Assembly: GCF_019659805.1 (NCBI RefSeq)
Contig: NZ_JAIFRO010000005.1
Span: 74,543 to 138,542 of the forward strand
DNA: 64,000 nt
From: Bartonella raoultii
Lineage (GTDB): Bacteria; Pseudomonadota; Alphaproteobacteria; Rhizobiales; Rhizobiaceae
Direction: 5' to 3'
Under the pieces are notes generated by a model, which saw only the letters and a list, made by a program, of their open reading frames with translations, had not been told where the DNA came from and did not search any database. Numbering within the stretch: position 1 is the first letter of the stretch; each line of letters opens with the position of its first letter. Below, piece by piece: positions 26,997-35,834 of this stretch. The position numbers and the translations under genes were made by a program.

Positions 26997-28241
26997 ATGG
27001 ATGATATGAATTTATTTTTAAAAAAGAGCCCATTAACTCTTTTTTTGTCTCTCTTTATTTCTAAAGTTGGTGATTATGCTTATGAAGTTGTTTTTATTTT
27101 ACTTATCTTAGAATTAACAGATAATTATTTTTTTACAGGTCTTGTGTATTTTTTTCGATTTATCCCTTTTCTCTTTTTTGGTCCTATAGGAGGTTGGTTA
27201 GCGGATAATTTTTCTTTGAAGAAAAATATGATCTTAAGTGAATTTGTGAGATTATTAGCCTCATTATTCATTTTTATAACCTACATAACAGAGACGGCAC
27301 ATATTATTGTTCTTATTTTGGCAGCAATATGTACAACAATCGGAAGAAGTATTTTTCAACCCAGTTTTCAAGCGGCTATTCCCAGAATATTTGCAATCAA
27401 GGATCAGACAAAGGCCAATAGCATTGCACAAATTATAGAGGAAACTGCATCCGTCATTGGTCCTTTAGTTTGTTCGGTACTGCTTTTTTTAGCAAGTAAA
27501 TCGGCAGTGCTCATTTTTGATTTTTTTACCTATCTTATATCTATTATAGTGTTACTTAATCTCATAATTTTGGATTCAAATGAGGGTAAATCATTCAATT
27601 TTATAAAAATTTATCGAGAAACAGCTTCCTATCTTAAATATATTTCTACAGAAAATAATACTTTATTTATTACGCTTGTTGGCTCATCGTTTGCTATTCT
27701 CTTTACTGGTGCAATTTTAAGATTTTTAATTCCAGCTTTTATTCTTTCTATGGGAGAAAAAGAAAACTTTGTGAGTTATGTTTTTTCTCTCATTGCTTTG
27801 GGAACGATTTTAGGTGGTTTATTATATAGTAAAGTTATATTAAAGGTTACATCATTGAAGCTCATGGTATTTTGGCTTCTCTATGGAATTATTCTGTTAG
27901 TTATACCTTTAGCGGCAATCCTTTCTTTAAAACTAATTCTAGGGCTAGCCTTTGTTTTAGGATTTATTGGCGCATTTGTGGATATTAGTTTAGTTTCAGC
28001 AATTCAATTATACGCTCATCATGAAAATTTGGGGAAGAGTTTTGGAACCTTTTCAACTCTAGCAAATTCTGCTGAAGCAATATCTGGCTTTATTGCTGGA
28101 CTTTTTACACTTGTGGGATTAATGAGCGCATTTTTAATGATGTCTGCATTCATTATTTTCACTGGAATGATTAGTGTTATAAAAATTAATAAAAATAAAG
28201 AATTAAAACCTCTTAACACGATAGTAGATGACAATCATTGA
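26997..28241 (+). CDS. Major facilitator superfamily exporter (MFS_3/EntS-like)
   Basis: This 414-residue protein has about 12 predicted TM helices. The loop between TM2 and TM3 has GPIGGWLADNFSLKKN, the MFS signature A variant. A FQPSFQAAIPRI segment after TM4 resembles the EntS and macrolide-exporter branch of drug:H+ antiporters. The substrate cannot be told. The ATG at 26997 is followed by another at 27006; neither has a clear Shine-Dalgarno. The gene stands alone between two gene-free regions next to a tRNA and is very AT-rich, which would fit lateral acquisition but is not proof. Confidence 0.85.
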   Translation: MDDMNLFLKKSPLTLFLSLFISKVGDYAYEVVFILLILELTDNYFFTGLVYFFRFIPFLFFGPIGGWLADNFSLKKNMILSEFVRLLASLFIFITYITETAHIIVLILAAICTTIGRSIFQPSFQAAIPRIFAIKDQTKANSIAQIIEETASVIGPLVCSVLLFLASKSAVLIFDFFTYLISIIVLLNLIILDSNEGKSFNFIKIYRETASYLKYISTENNTLFITLVGSSFAILFTGAILRFLIPAFILSMGEKENFVSYVFSLIALGTILGGLLYSKVILKVTSLKLMVFWLLYGIILLVIPLAAILSLKLILGLAFVLGFIGAFVDISLVSAIQLYAHHENLGKSFGTFSTLANSAEAISGFIAGLFTLVGLMSAFLMMSAFIIFTGMISVIKINKNKELKPLNTIVDDNH

Positions 28242-28915
28242 TCTTTTATAGACATATAGTGTTTCTTTTTTCTAAAATAGTTCGTTCATGATATTTAAAA
28301 CACAATTCTTTATATTTCCTATTGATTTTTAATGATTTTACGTAGAACAGCATTCATTTGCCAGATTTTACAACAGTTATTTTATCTCAAAAATAATGAA
28401 GTAATAGGAGTCTTTATTTATATCAGAAAAGATATCTGCCTTAACTAATATATGCAGAGCGTTCATCATAATTTAGCTTATAAGACATTGTAAATCTCGA
28501 CAAACAATAATTACCAACACTCTAGCGCAAATATTGTAATAACAATCACTAAAATACGTAGGAATAAAGTGGCAATATAATCAATGAAGACACTTTCTTT
28601 GATATTGAAAAAATATTTGAGCACATAAACTTACCAATTAATAAAGTGTTTATATCACTTTTTAATTTTTCAAAGCCTATATTTGTCTTTTCAATGAAAC
28701 AGCAAACATGTAAATTGTTTCAGTATTAGAATTATGGCAAAAAATAATCCTTTTACTGAGTACATAAGTGCATCCCTCAAAACTGCCTTTATGAATAAAA
28801 GATTATAACAACAAAGTTGGTATCTGTAATATTCAATATTTGCTTTTATATGATGTAAATGGCAAATTAGGTTGGTGGAGTGAAATATAACAATTAGAAT
28901 CGAGGAGATTTTTAA
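28242..28915. other. Gene-free AT-rich spacer upstream of sodB
   Basis: About 670 bases with no recognisable gene or RNA. The last 20 bases contain the strong sodB ribosome site GAGGAG. The promoter of sodB should lie here but was not pinned down. Confidence 0.5.
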
Positions 28916-29518
28916 ATGGCTTTTGAATTGGCCGCGTTGCCTTATGATTATGATGCTCTTTCACCTTATATGTCACGTGAAACGCTTGAATACCACCATG
29001 ATAAGCATCATCTTGCTTATCTTACTAATACCAATAATTTTGTAAAAGATTTGGGTTTAGAAAATGAGAGTCTTGATAATATTGTAAAGAAAAGTTTTAC
29101 GCAAAATATTGGTTTATTTAATAATGCCGCTCAATATTACAACCATAACCATTTTTGGCATTGGATGAAAAAAGATGGAGGTGGTCGCAAACTGCCTGAA
29201 AAACTAGAAAAAGCTTTTGAAACTGATCTTGGCGGATATGATAAATTTCGCGCTGATTTTATTGCTGCTGCTAGTACTCAATTTGGTTCAGGATGGGCGT
29301 GGGTTGCTGTTAAAGATGGTAAACTTGAAATTATGAAAACGCCTAACGGTGAAAACCCTTTGATCCATGATGCTCAACCTATTCTAGGTATTGATGTATG
29401 GGAACATTCTTATTACATTGATTATCGCAATGCGCGCCCGAAATATCTTGAGGCTTTTGTGGATAATTTAATTAATTGGGATTATGTATTAGAACTTTAC
29501 GAAGATTGTAAGCTCTAA
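28916..29518 (+). CDS. sodB: Iron superoxide dismutase
   Basis: This 200-residue cytoplasmic enzyme dismutes superoxide to hydrogen peroxide and oxygen. Metal ligands are visible as His27 (LEYHHDK), His77 (YYNHNHFW), Asp160 and His164 (DVWEHSYY). Gln73 in AAQYY is the position that marks the Fe-type enzyme. The ATG is preceded by GAGGAGATTTTTAA. It is closed by a hairpin terminator about 30 bases downstream and converges on ptrB. Confidence 0.96.
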   Translation: MAFELAALPYDYDALSPYMSRETLEYHHDKHHLAYLTNTNNFVKDLGLENESLDNIVKKSFTQNIGLFNNAAQYYNHNHFWHWMKKDGGGRKLPEKLEKAFETDLGGYDKFRADFIAAASTQFGSGWAWVAVKDGKLEIMKTPNGENPLIHDAQPILGIDVWEHSYYIDYRNARPKYLEAFVDNLINWDYVLELYEDCKL

Positions 29519-29546
29519 ACTGTTTACAGAATTCTTCTTTTCTACT

Positions 29547-29579
29547 AAAGCTCCATGATTTAATAAATTATGGAGCTTT
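29547..29579 (+). terminator. Terminator between sodB and ptrB
   Basis: Arms AAAGCTCCAT (29547-29556) and ATGGAGCTTT (29570-29579) flank a 13-base AT-rich loop and are followed by TTAAAAG. The symmetrical A and T tracts suggest that it works for both converging genes. Confidence 0.8.
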
Positions 29580-29603
29580 TTAAAAGAAAAAAATTGTAGT
29601 TCT

Positions 29604-31697
29604 TTAAGTAGAGTTTTTGCCTGCTATTTTTAAAATATATGCATAAATATATGCAATTTCTTCCAATTTTGAAAAACGTCCAGCTGCACCAGCATGTCCT
29701 GAATCCATATTAATACGGAATAAAATTTTATTATCATCTGTTTTTAAGTCACGCAATTTTGCCACCCATTTTGCTGGTTCCCAATAAGTCACACGTGGAT
29801 CTGTTAATCCAGCAGTCACAAGCATCGAGGGATATTTTTGAATCTTAACATTATCATAAGGTGAATAAGAAGCGATAAGATTATAATCTTCTTGTGATTC
29901 TAGGGGATTTCCCCATTCAGGCCATTCTGGAGGCGTGAGTGGTAATGAAGCATCTAGCATAGTTGTTAAAACATCAACAAAAGGCACATTCGCTACAATT
30001 CCAACAAAATCTTGTGGCGCTATATTAGCGATAGCTCCCATTAGCATTCCCCCTGCAGAACCACCCTGCGCAATAAGGCGATCATGAGCTGTAAATTTAT
30101 TGCTTACAAGATAGCGCCCACAAGCAATAAAATCAGTAAATGTATTGTACTTAAAGAGATGTTTTCCTTTCTCATACCATTCAATGCCCTTTTCTTTTCC
30201 TCCACGAATATGAGCAATGGCATAAATAAAGCCTCTATTAACCAATGAAAGCACAGTGCTACTAAAACTGGCAGGAATAGAGATTCCATAAGCTCCATAA
30301 CCGTAAAGTAAACAAGGTGCACTACCATCAAGAGCTGTAGTCTTATGATAAAAAAGGGAGATAGGAATTTTCTCACCGTCATCTGCAATTGCCATAATAC
30401 GTCGTGTTATATATTCATCTTTATTATGTCCTGAAGGAATTATTTGCGTTTTTAAAAGTACGCGTTTGCGACATTTCATCTCATAGTCAAAAACTTGATC
30501 GGGTGTTGTCATAGAAGAATAAGAAAAACGAATAGTTTGACTATTATATTCAGCTGCACCCTGTAATCCTAAAGAATATGCTTCTTCTGTAAAAACAATG
30601 GAGTGAACTTGTTGTGTAGTACGTTCCATTACTTGTATTCGCGGAAGTCCCTCAAAGCGTTCAAGCCAAACAAGAAAACCTTGATAAGCATCATGAGATA
30701 TGATCAAGCGTCCAAGCTGATGTGGTACAAAATCAGACCAATTTTCTGACTGTGGAGCTGTATACGGCGCTACCATGATTTTGAAGTCTTTTGCGTTATC
30801 TAGATTAGTAAGAATATAAAAGACATCTCCACCCTCTGTAAGAGAGTATTCAATACCTTTTTGTCGCTTTCTTACACATTGAGGAGTTGCAAGAGGATCT
30901 TCAGCAGGTATCAGCCAAATTTCTGATGTTTCATGATCATGAATATTAATATAAATAACATCATTAAGTTTAGAACCACTTACATATAAGAAAAAACCTG
31001 GATTATCTTCACGAAAAATCAGCTTGTCTTGTAATGGATCAGTATTCAAGCGATGGTAATAAAGCTCCGAAGGCCGATGATTTTTGTCCATCTTCGTATA
31101 GAAAAAACCTTCCGATTTAGCATCCCACACAATATGTCCCGAAGTATCAGTAATTGTATCTGTACAGTCAGATAATGTTTCTAAATTACGAACTTTAGCT
31201 TTGTAAAACTCTGACCCTTTATCATCATAAGTCCATACAGCATGTGTGTGATCTGGAGATATTTCAACCGAACCAAAACTAAAATATTCTTTACCTTCTG
31301 CTAAAGAATCACCATTCAGATAAACATTTTTTTCCCCTCCATCCCTTGGAGTACGAAAATAATGTGGTTGTTGACCTCCGGTAACATAGGAAAATCCGTA
31401 AGCAAAAGAACCCTGTTTTACAGGAACAGAACTATCATTTTCTTGGATGCGACCTTTCATTTCTTCAAAAAGCAAATTCTGTAATGATTTTGTATCAGCC
31501 ATTTGGGCAGATTGGTAAGCATTTTCTTTTTCAAGATGACGCCGAATATTTTCGTCAAGACAGCTAGGATCTTTAAAAACGTCTTGCCAATTAGACGCAC
31601 GCAACCAATGGTAAGGATCATCACGACAAATACCGTAATACATATCTTTATGAATAATTTTAGATGCTTTTGGTGGAAATATTGAAGAGCACGTCAT
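29604..31697 (-). CDS. ptrB: Oligopeptidase B (S9A, protease II)
   Basis: This 697-residue cytoplasmic serine peptidase cleaves after basic residues in short peptides. The N-terminal half forms the beta-propeller that excludes folded substrates. The C-terminal alpha/beta-hydrolase domain has the nucleophile motif GGSAGGML, the acid in GLTDPRVTYWEP and the histidine in DSGHAGAAGR. The oxyanion-hole segment LLYGYGAYG is present. Length agrees with the family. The gene is isolated and followed upstream by a long AT-rich spacer. Confidence 0.95.
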   Translation of the reverse strand: MTCSSIFPPKASKIIHKDMYYGICRDDPYHWLRASNWQDVFKDPSCLDENIRRHLEKENAYQSAQMADTKSLQNLLFEEMKGRIQENDSSVPVKQGSFAYGFSYVTGGQQPHYFRTPRDGGEKNVYLNGDSLAEGKEYFSFGSVEISPDHTHAVWTYDDKGSEFYKAKVRNLETLSDCTDTITDTSGHIVWDAKSEGFFYTKMDKNHRPSELYYHRLNTDPLQDKLIFREDNPGFFLYVSGSKLNDVIYINIHDHETSEIWLIPAEDPLATPQCVRKRQKGIEYSLTEGGDVFYILTNLDNAKDFKIMVAPYTAPQSENWSDFVPHQLGRLIISHDAYQGFLVWLERFEGLPRIQVMERTTQQVHSIVFTEEAYSLGLQGAAEYNSQTIRFSYSSMTTPDQVFDYEMKCRKRVLLKTQIIPSGHNKDEYITRRIMAIADDGEKIPISLFYHKTTALDGSAPCLLYGYGAYGISIPASFSSTVLSLVNRGFIYAIAHIRGGKEKGIEWYEKGKHLFKYNTFTDFIACGRYLVSNKFTAHDRLIAQGGSAGGMLMGAIANIAPQDFVGIVANVPFVDVLTTMLDASLPLTPPEWPEWGNPLESQEDYNLIASYSPYDNVKIQKYPSMLVTAGLTDPRVTYWEPAKWVAKLRDLKTDDNKILFRINMDSGHAGAAGRFSKLEEIAYIYAYILKIAGKNST

Positions 31698-32453
31698 ACT
31701 AAATCCTATATAAAATATATTTATAGTTCATTTATCTGTTAGAATTAGATCATTCAAGTGCTCCGATCTACAAACGCAACTTATTTGCAAAATAGTAATA
31801 ATGGCTTCCATAAGTGAACTCTGTACTTCTATAGTATCTCACAGAGATTATTTTTTATAAAAGTACCCTCATTTCACAAGTAAGTTAAAATAAGAATTTT
31901 TTATAAACGAATCGAATGCTTCTTCAAACAAGAAAACGAATTTTTGCATATAAATCATAAAGTTATTTTAGAATAGGAAATAAATTGAGAATATAGACAT
32001 TATAGCATAGTGCCTTCTGTATCATTCTCATATATCATTATATAACATTCCCTTATTCATTGCTCTATAAAGTTCTACATCTCTTATATATAATTTAATT
32101 TTTTATTGTGTTCATTGTTTTTTTATTAAAAAATCCTTGTATGAAATAGAATTGAGAAATTTATAAATATAAATAATAAACTATAATATTATAAATATAT
32201 AAAATAAAAGATTTATTATATATATTATGACTTTATTTTTAATATTTTTATTTCTTTTTTTACTAAAAAATAAATAGTTTTATGCTATATTGTTTTTTAT
32301 ATCTATGATAGATTCATTTTTTATCCATGATCTTTTAGAGAATAAAACTGTGTCAACGAAAAATAATGCTTGTTATTCTTATTATAAATTATGACGAAAA
32401 AGAGGTATTTATTTGATTTTTTTATGTTTTGGCAATTTTATAGAATAATTGAA
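31698..32453. other. Long, extremely AT-rich region upstream of mucR
   Basis: About 750 bases without a recognisable gene. The stretch from about 32090 to 32400 is almost entirely A and T with many TpA steps. MucR-family proteins bind AT-rich DNA containing TpA steps and are known to repress their own promoters, so this may serve as an autoregulatory nucleation region. That is inference from composition only. Confidence 0.5.
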
Positions 32454-32482
32454 TTGACAAAAAAGATTTTTGTACAATATGA
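32454..32482 (+). promoter_or_regulatory. Probable sigma-70-type promoter of mucR
   Basis: TTGACA at 32454-32459, a 17-base spacer, and ATATGA at 32477-32482 lie about 77 bases upstream of the mucR start. The -35 is a perfect consensus; the -10 is weaker. Confidence 0.5.
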
Positions 32483-32559
32483 AACCTACGTGCATGGGAT
32501 CGCTCTATTATCAGTGTGAGTGCCAGTGATATCTCGATTTTAAATTAAAGGAAACAAGA

Positions 32560-32997
32560 ATGGAACATCGTCCAGTCTTAGAGACTGAAAGCAATTTAGT
32601 TATTACATTAGTCGCTGATATTGTTGCTGCTTACGTGAGTAATAACTCGATCCGACCGACTGAAGTGCCAAGCTTGATTGCTGATGTTCATGCTGCTTTT
32701 CGTAAAGCTGGGAATGTAGAATTAACAGAAGTAGAAGTAGAAAAGCAAAGGCCTGCAGTTAATCCAAAGCGTTCAATCTTTCCCGATTATCTTATTTGCC
32801 TTGAAGATGGAAAAAAGTTTAAATCTTTAAAGCGTCATCTCATGACACATTATGGAATGTTGCCAGAAGAATATCGTGAAAAATGGCAATTAGACAGTTC
32901 TTATCCTATGGTCGCACCCAATTATGCAAAGGCGCGTTCAGCTTTAGCAAAAGAAATGGGGCTTGGACGCAAAAGCAAACGGAAAAAAATCAAGTAA
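32560..32997 (+). CDS. mucR: MucR/Ros-family zinc-finger transcriptional regulator
   Basis: This 145-residue protein has the conserved N-terminal oligomerisation region (about 11-50, IVAAYVSNNS) and a prokaryotic zinc finger at about 77-110. It contains CLEDGKKFKSLKRHL and THYGMLPEEYREKW. Ligands read Cys80, Asp83, His93 and His97, that is Asp replaces the second Cys of classical Ros, a variation already known in this family. The basic C-terminus is rich in Lys and Arg. MucR proteins are H-NS-like global silencers that in Brucella control virulence and envelope genes. The start follows AAAGGAAACAAGA. Confidence 0.96.
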   Translation: MEHRPVLETESNLVITLVADIVAAYVSNNSIRPTEVPSLIADVHAAFRKAGNVELTEVEVEKQRPAVNPKRSIFPDYLICLEDGKKFKSLKRHLMTHYGMLPEEYREKWQLDSSYPMVAPNYAKARSALAKEMGLGRKSKRKKIK

Positions 32998-33098
32998 TTG
33001 CATTTCGGAGAAGTGATTATTCTTAATACATAAAAAATACTTTTAGAGAGGTGTATTTCTATGAGAACTTTATAGCATCCGTTATGAAGCTTTAGTTT

Positions 33099-33509
33099 TT
33101 ATATATCACTTTCATTACGAATCCGTTTAATCATAGATTTTAGACCATTCGATCGTTGTGGCGTAAGATTTTCATTTAATCCAAGTCTTTCAAAAAGCCC
33201 TTCAGCATCAGCATTACGAATTTCAGAGGCTTTTTTTCCTGAATAAAAAGAAATAAGAATGTAGATAAGTCCGCGAACAATATGGGCATCAGAATCACCT
33301 TGAAACGTTAGTATAGGATTTTCTGAATTATTGCGTGAAGATAAAAGCCATACTTGGCTAACACAACCGGGAACTTTGTGAGCATCATTTCGAGCACTTT
33401 CTGGAAAAGGTGGTAATTCATGGCCAAGTTCAATCACATAGCGATAACGATCTTCCCAATTATCCAAAAAAGAAAAGTTTTCTATAATCTTATCGATCGT
33501 TTCCACCAT
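33099..33509 (-). CDS. sufE: Cysteine desulfuration protein SufE
   Basis: This protein of about 136 residues accepts persulfide sulfur from SufS for iron-sulfur cluster assembly. The active-site cysteine is Cys49 in HKVPGCVSQVWL, preceded by the family region YVIELGHELPPFP. The middle has the conserved DSDAHIVRGLIYILIS. A GTG at 33512 and the ATG at 33509 compete as start; AGAGG lies directly upstream. The suf operon itself is not in this window. Confidence 0.93.
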   Translation of the reverse strand: MVETIDKIIENFSFLDNWEDRYRYVIELGHELPPFPESARNDAHKVPGCVSQVWLLSSRNNSENPILTFQGDSDAHIVRGLIYILISFYSGKKASEIRNADAEGLFERLGLNENLTPQRSNGLKSMIKRIRNESDI

Positions 33510-33586
33510 CACCTCTGCCCTATTTTATGTCAATAAATCTTTATTTTCTTAGCATAATACCATGAAGAACATTAAAAGTTTTTATT

Positions 33587-33958
33587 TCAAGAGAATGATA
33601 TATGTTTCTTGTATGGTATTTGTGTTTCTGTTTTGGGAGTAAGATTTGGAGAAGCAGCCATATTTTTGTCATTTAACATATGTCCCAAATAATCATAAAC
33701 TGCTCTTGCACCATAATATGCACGCTCGCCAAGTGAGCTTAAAAAGGCTTTTCCGACTTTGCAAGTTTCTATATTACGATCACAAAACTTACCTAAATCA
33801 TTCAAAGCTTCTTTTAGAGCAATCATTATATCACTCGTTGTTGCCTCATTATTTTTGTACATAGAAGAATGGTTGTTACTTGGCTTTGCTACAAAAAATG
33901 AAATAATAAGAAAAATAAAAAACAAAAAAAATGATAATTTAATTAAAAAACGTATCAT
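33587..33958 (-). CDS. DUF5330-like small membrane-anchored protein
   Basis: This 123-residue protein has one N-terminal TM or signal segment at about 5-24. A soluble region follows with IALKEALNDLGKFCDRNIETCKVG and GERAYYGARAVYDYLGHML, which resembles the Hyphomicrobiales family DUF5330. Two cysteines separated by seven residues (FCDRNIETC) are likely to form a disulfide. Function is unknown. It follows the sufE start by about 75 bases on the same strand but need not be in one operon. Confidence 0.7.
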   Translation of the reverse strand: MIRFLIKLSFFLFFIFLIISFFVAKPSNNHSSMYKNNEATTSDIMIALKEALNDLGKFCDRNIETCKVGKAFLSSLGERAYYGARAVYDYLGHMLNDKNMAASPNLTPKTETQIPYKKHISFS

Positions 33959-34193
33959 AAACAGCCAGTCTACCGCAATTGTAAATGCAATAAAAGCAAC
34001 AGCCTATACTCTTTTTCTTTATAAAAAATTTATAAAATGATTCTTATAAAACTGAACACAAACTCGTGAAACGTGTATCACAAACTATCTTATCATAAAA
34101 GATAATTTTGTTGTGCAAAAATAGGATCTGTTACCTTTTCGTTAAAAAATTAACATCAAAATCACATAGTGAAAATAAGAGCATAAATAATAA

Positions 34194-34412
34194 TTGAGAG
34201 ATAAAGTTACTATAGAGCTAGGTTGTACTTTCCCTTTTCATCAACAGTACAAATGTAAAACTATAAAAATCAAACAAATAACCTATCTTCTGACAGATAC
34301 TATAAAAACCATATTTTTTGATATTTATGGAATATTAGTAAAGTGGATTTATACAAGAGCATGTACTCTATTGAAAAGCGATTATGCGCATCACGTTATT
34401 ACACGGAGATAA
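34194..34412 (+). pseudogene. Possible remnant of a haloacid dehalogenase-type gene
   Basis: A 72-codon frame with no ribosome site contains IKTIFFDIYGILVKW. This resembles motif I of type II haloacid dehalogenases (FDxYGTLVDW), although the conserved Thr is replaced by Ile. Nothing after it continues the family, and the region around it is AT-rich and non-coding. It is either a decayed fragment or a chance match. Confidence 0.25.
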
Positions 34413-34813
34413 AAACGCATGCATGAAAGATATTTAGATACAAAAATCAACTCTTCACCGTATCAAATGTATCTCAATTTTATTTATAAAAATCATTAAA
34501 TATATGCGTCAAAAATATGATAATATGGGATGAGTATTGTCATTTCACGAATTATGTAAAAACAATGTGATTTATAAGCAAAAAACGCCATTGCATCATT
34601 GGGAGCTCTTTTTATACATCATTTAAAGTACCATAAGATATGAAAGAAAAATGAATGAAAGCTCTTGTTGATTAACAAATTTATACATTGATATAAGCAG
34701 CTTGCTCATGAAAGGAACGAAGAACAATGTAAATACACTTCTTCACACAGAAATTAAAAAGAATTTATGTTCATTTCTGTGAAGAAAACCATCGCAGTTA
34801 AAAATATAAAATA
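34413..34813. other. Gene-free spacer
   Basis: About 400 bases with no recognisable coding potential, RNA gene or strong inverted repeat. It includes the upstream region of the peptidoglycan-binding protein gene. Confidence 0.45.
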
Positions 34814-35638
34814 ATGATCAAAAAACAGAAGATGCGTAGAAAAAAAAACATAAAACAACGTAAATATTATAAAAGTTTTTTTATAACACTTCTTTTTATA
34901 AGTGGCCGTTTTCTTTTTTGGATAATAAGAACGCTTTATTTCTGTATGACAAAAAATGCTTTATTTTTTGTTGGATCTCTTCTTTTTACCATTAGTTTTG
35001 TATTTGTCTCATTTAATGCCTTATTTTCTCAAATGCAAATACCTCAAGGGGAATGGACTAAAATGAAGTTTTTGCCCATTCAAAGTAGAGAAAAAATTTT
35101 TTTTCTATCCAAAAAAGAAAAAAAAATTCAAACCGCGCCTCATGTTATTCCTATACCTTTTTCAAGTGACGTAGATAAAAGCACATCTTCACACTTTTTG
35201 TCAGAAAATGTGTTAAGAACGCAAAAAAAGCTGGCAAAATTAGGACTTTATAATGGTCCATTAGATGGACTGGAAGGACCTAAAACACGCCATGCCATCG
35301 CATTATGGAAACAAAAGAATATTTTATCAAACTCCGCCAATGATGAAATCGCATTATTAATTAAACGTAGTGAAATGGAGATGGAAAATGAAAAAACACA
35401 GAAAAAAGACCTTCCTTATTTAAACACAACTGTTTTAAAGCTTTCTGTTGCAGATATTATACGCGTCCAAAAAGCTTTACGTATTTTTGGAAACCAAGAG
35501 GTTGAAGCCACAGGTATAGAAGATCAAAAAACGGTAGATGCCTTAAAACAGTTTCAAAAAACATTTCATCTTCCTATAACAGGACAGATTGATAACACTA
35601 TTTTAATGAAAATGCATGAAATTGGCTTATTAAATTGA
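34814..35638 (+). CDS. Membrane protein with two peptidoglycan-binding (PG_binding_1) domains
   Basis: This 274-residue protein has a highly basic N-terminus (about 1-22), TM helices at about 23-42 and 50-68 (one may be a short hairpin), and a periplasmic region with two peptidoglycan-binding repeats. The first is at about 133-185 (TQKKLAKLGLYNGPLDGLEG, RHAIALWKQ) and the second at about 217-272 (QKALRIFGNQEVEATG, DALKQFQK). No hydrolase domain is attached, so it is probably a structural anchor. Starts at 34814 or at the ATG 34832 are both possible; neither has a strong ribosome site. Confidence 0.85.
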   Translation: MIKKQKMRRKKNIKQRKYYKSFFITLLFISGRFLFWIIRTLYFCMTKNALFFVGSLLFTISFVFVSFNALFSQMQIPQGEWTKMKFLPIQSREKIFFLSKKEKKIQTAPHVIPIPFSSDVDKSTSSHFLSENVLRTQKKLAKLGLYNGPLDGLEGPKTRHAIALWKQKNILSNSANDEIALLIKRSEMEMENEKTQKKDLPYLNTTVLKLSVADIIRVQKALRIFGNQEVEATGIEDQKTVDALKQFQKTFHLPITGQIDNTILMKMHEIGLLN

Positions 35639-35767
35639 GAAAAAGTAATCTATAAAATAGATACTAAAAATACACAGATAATATACTATTTTTTTATATT
35701 CATTCCTATAAATTGATTTTAAATGCAGTTTTTTATGCATATATCTTAAGAAAATATGTTGGTATCT

Positions 35768-35791
35768 CTTGTTTATTTTCAAGTAAACAAG
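35768..35791 (+). terminator. Possible terminator after the peptidoglycan-binding gene
   Basis: An 8-bp stem (CTTGTTTA and TAAACAAG, loop of 8) is followed by ACTATTTTTT on the plus strand, 130 bases beyond the stop codon. It lies within the converging gap with ppdK. Confidence 0.45.
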
Positions 35792-35834
35792 ACTATTTTT
35801 TCGAGTAGCGCAACTATCACAAAATTTAAAATAT

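Noticed and set aside
35768-35791. Reading this hairpin as the terminator of ppdK
   Set aside because: On the minus strand the stem is not followed by a T-run; the plus-strand orientation with ACTATTTTTT fits better.
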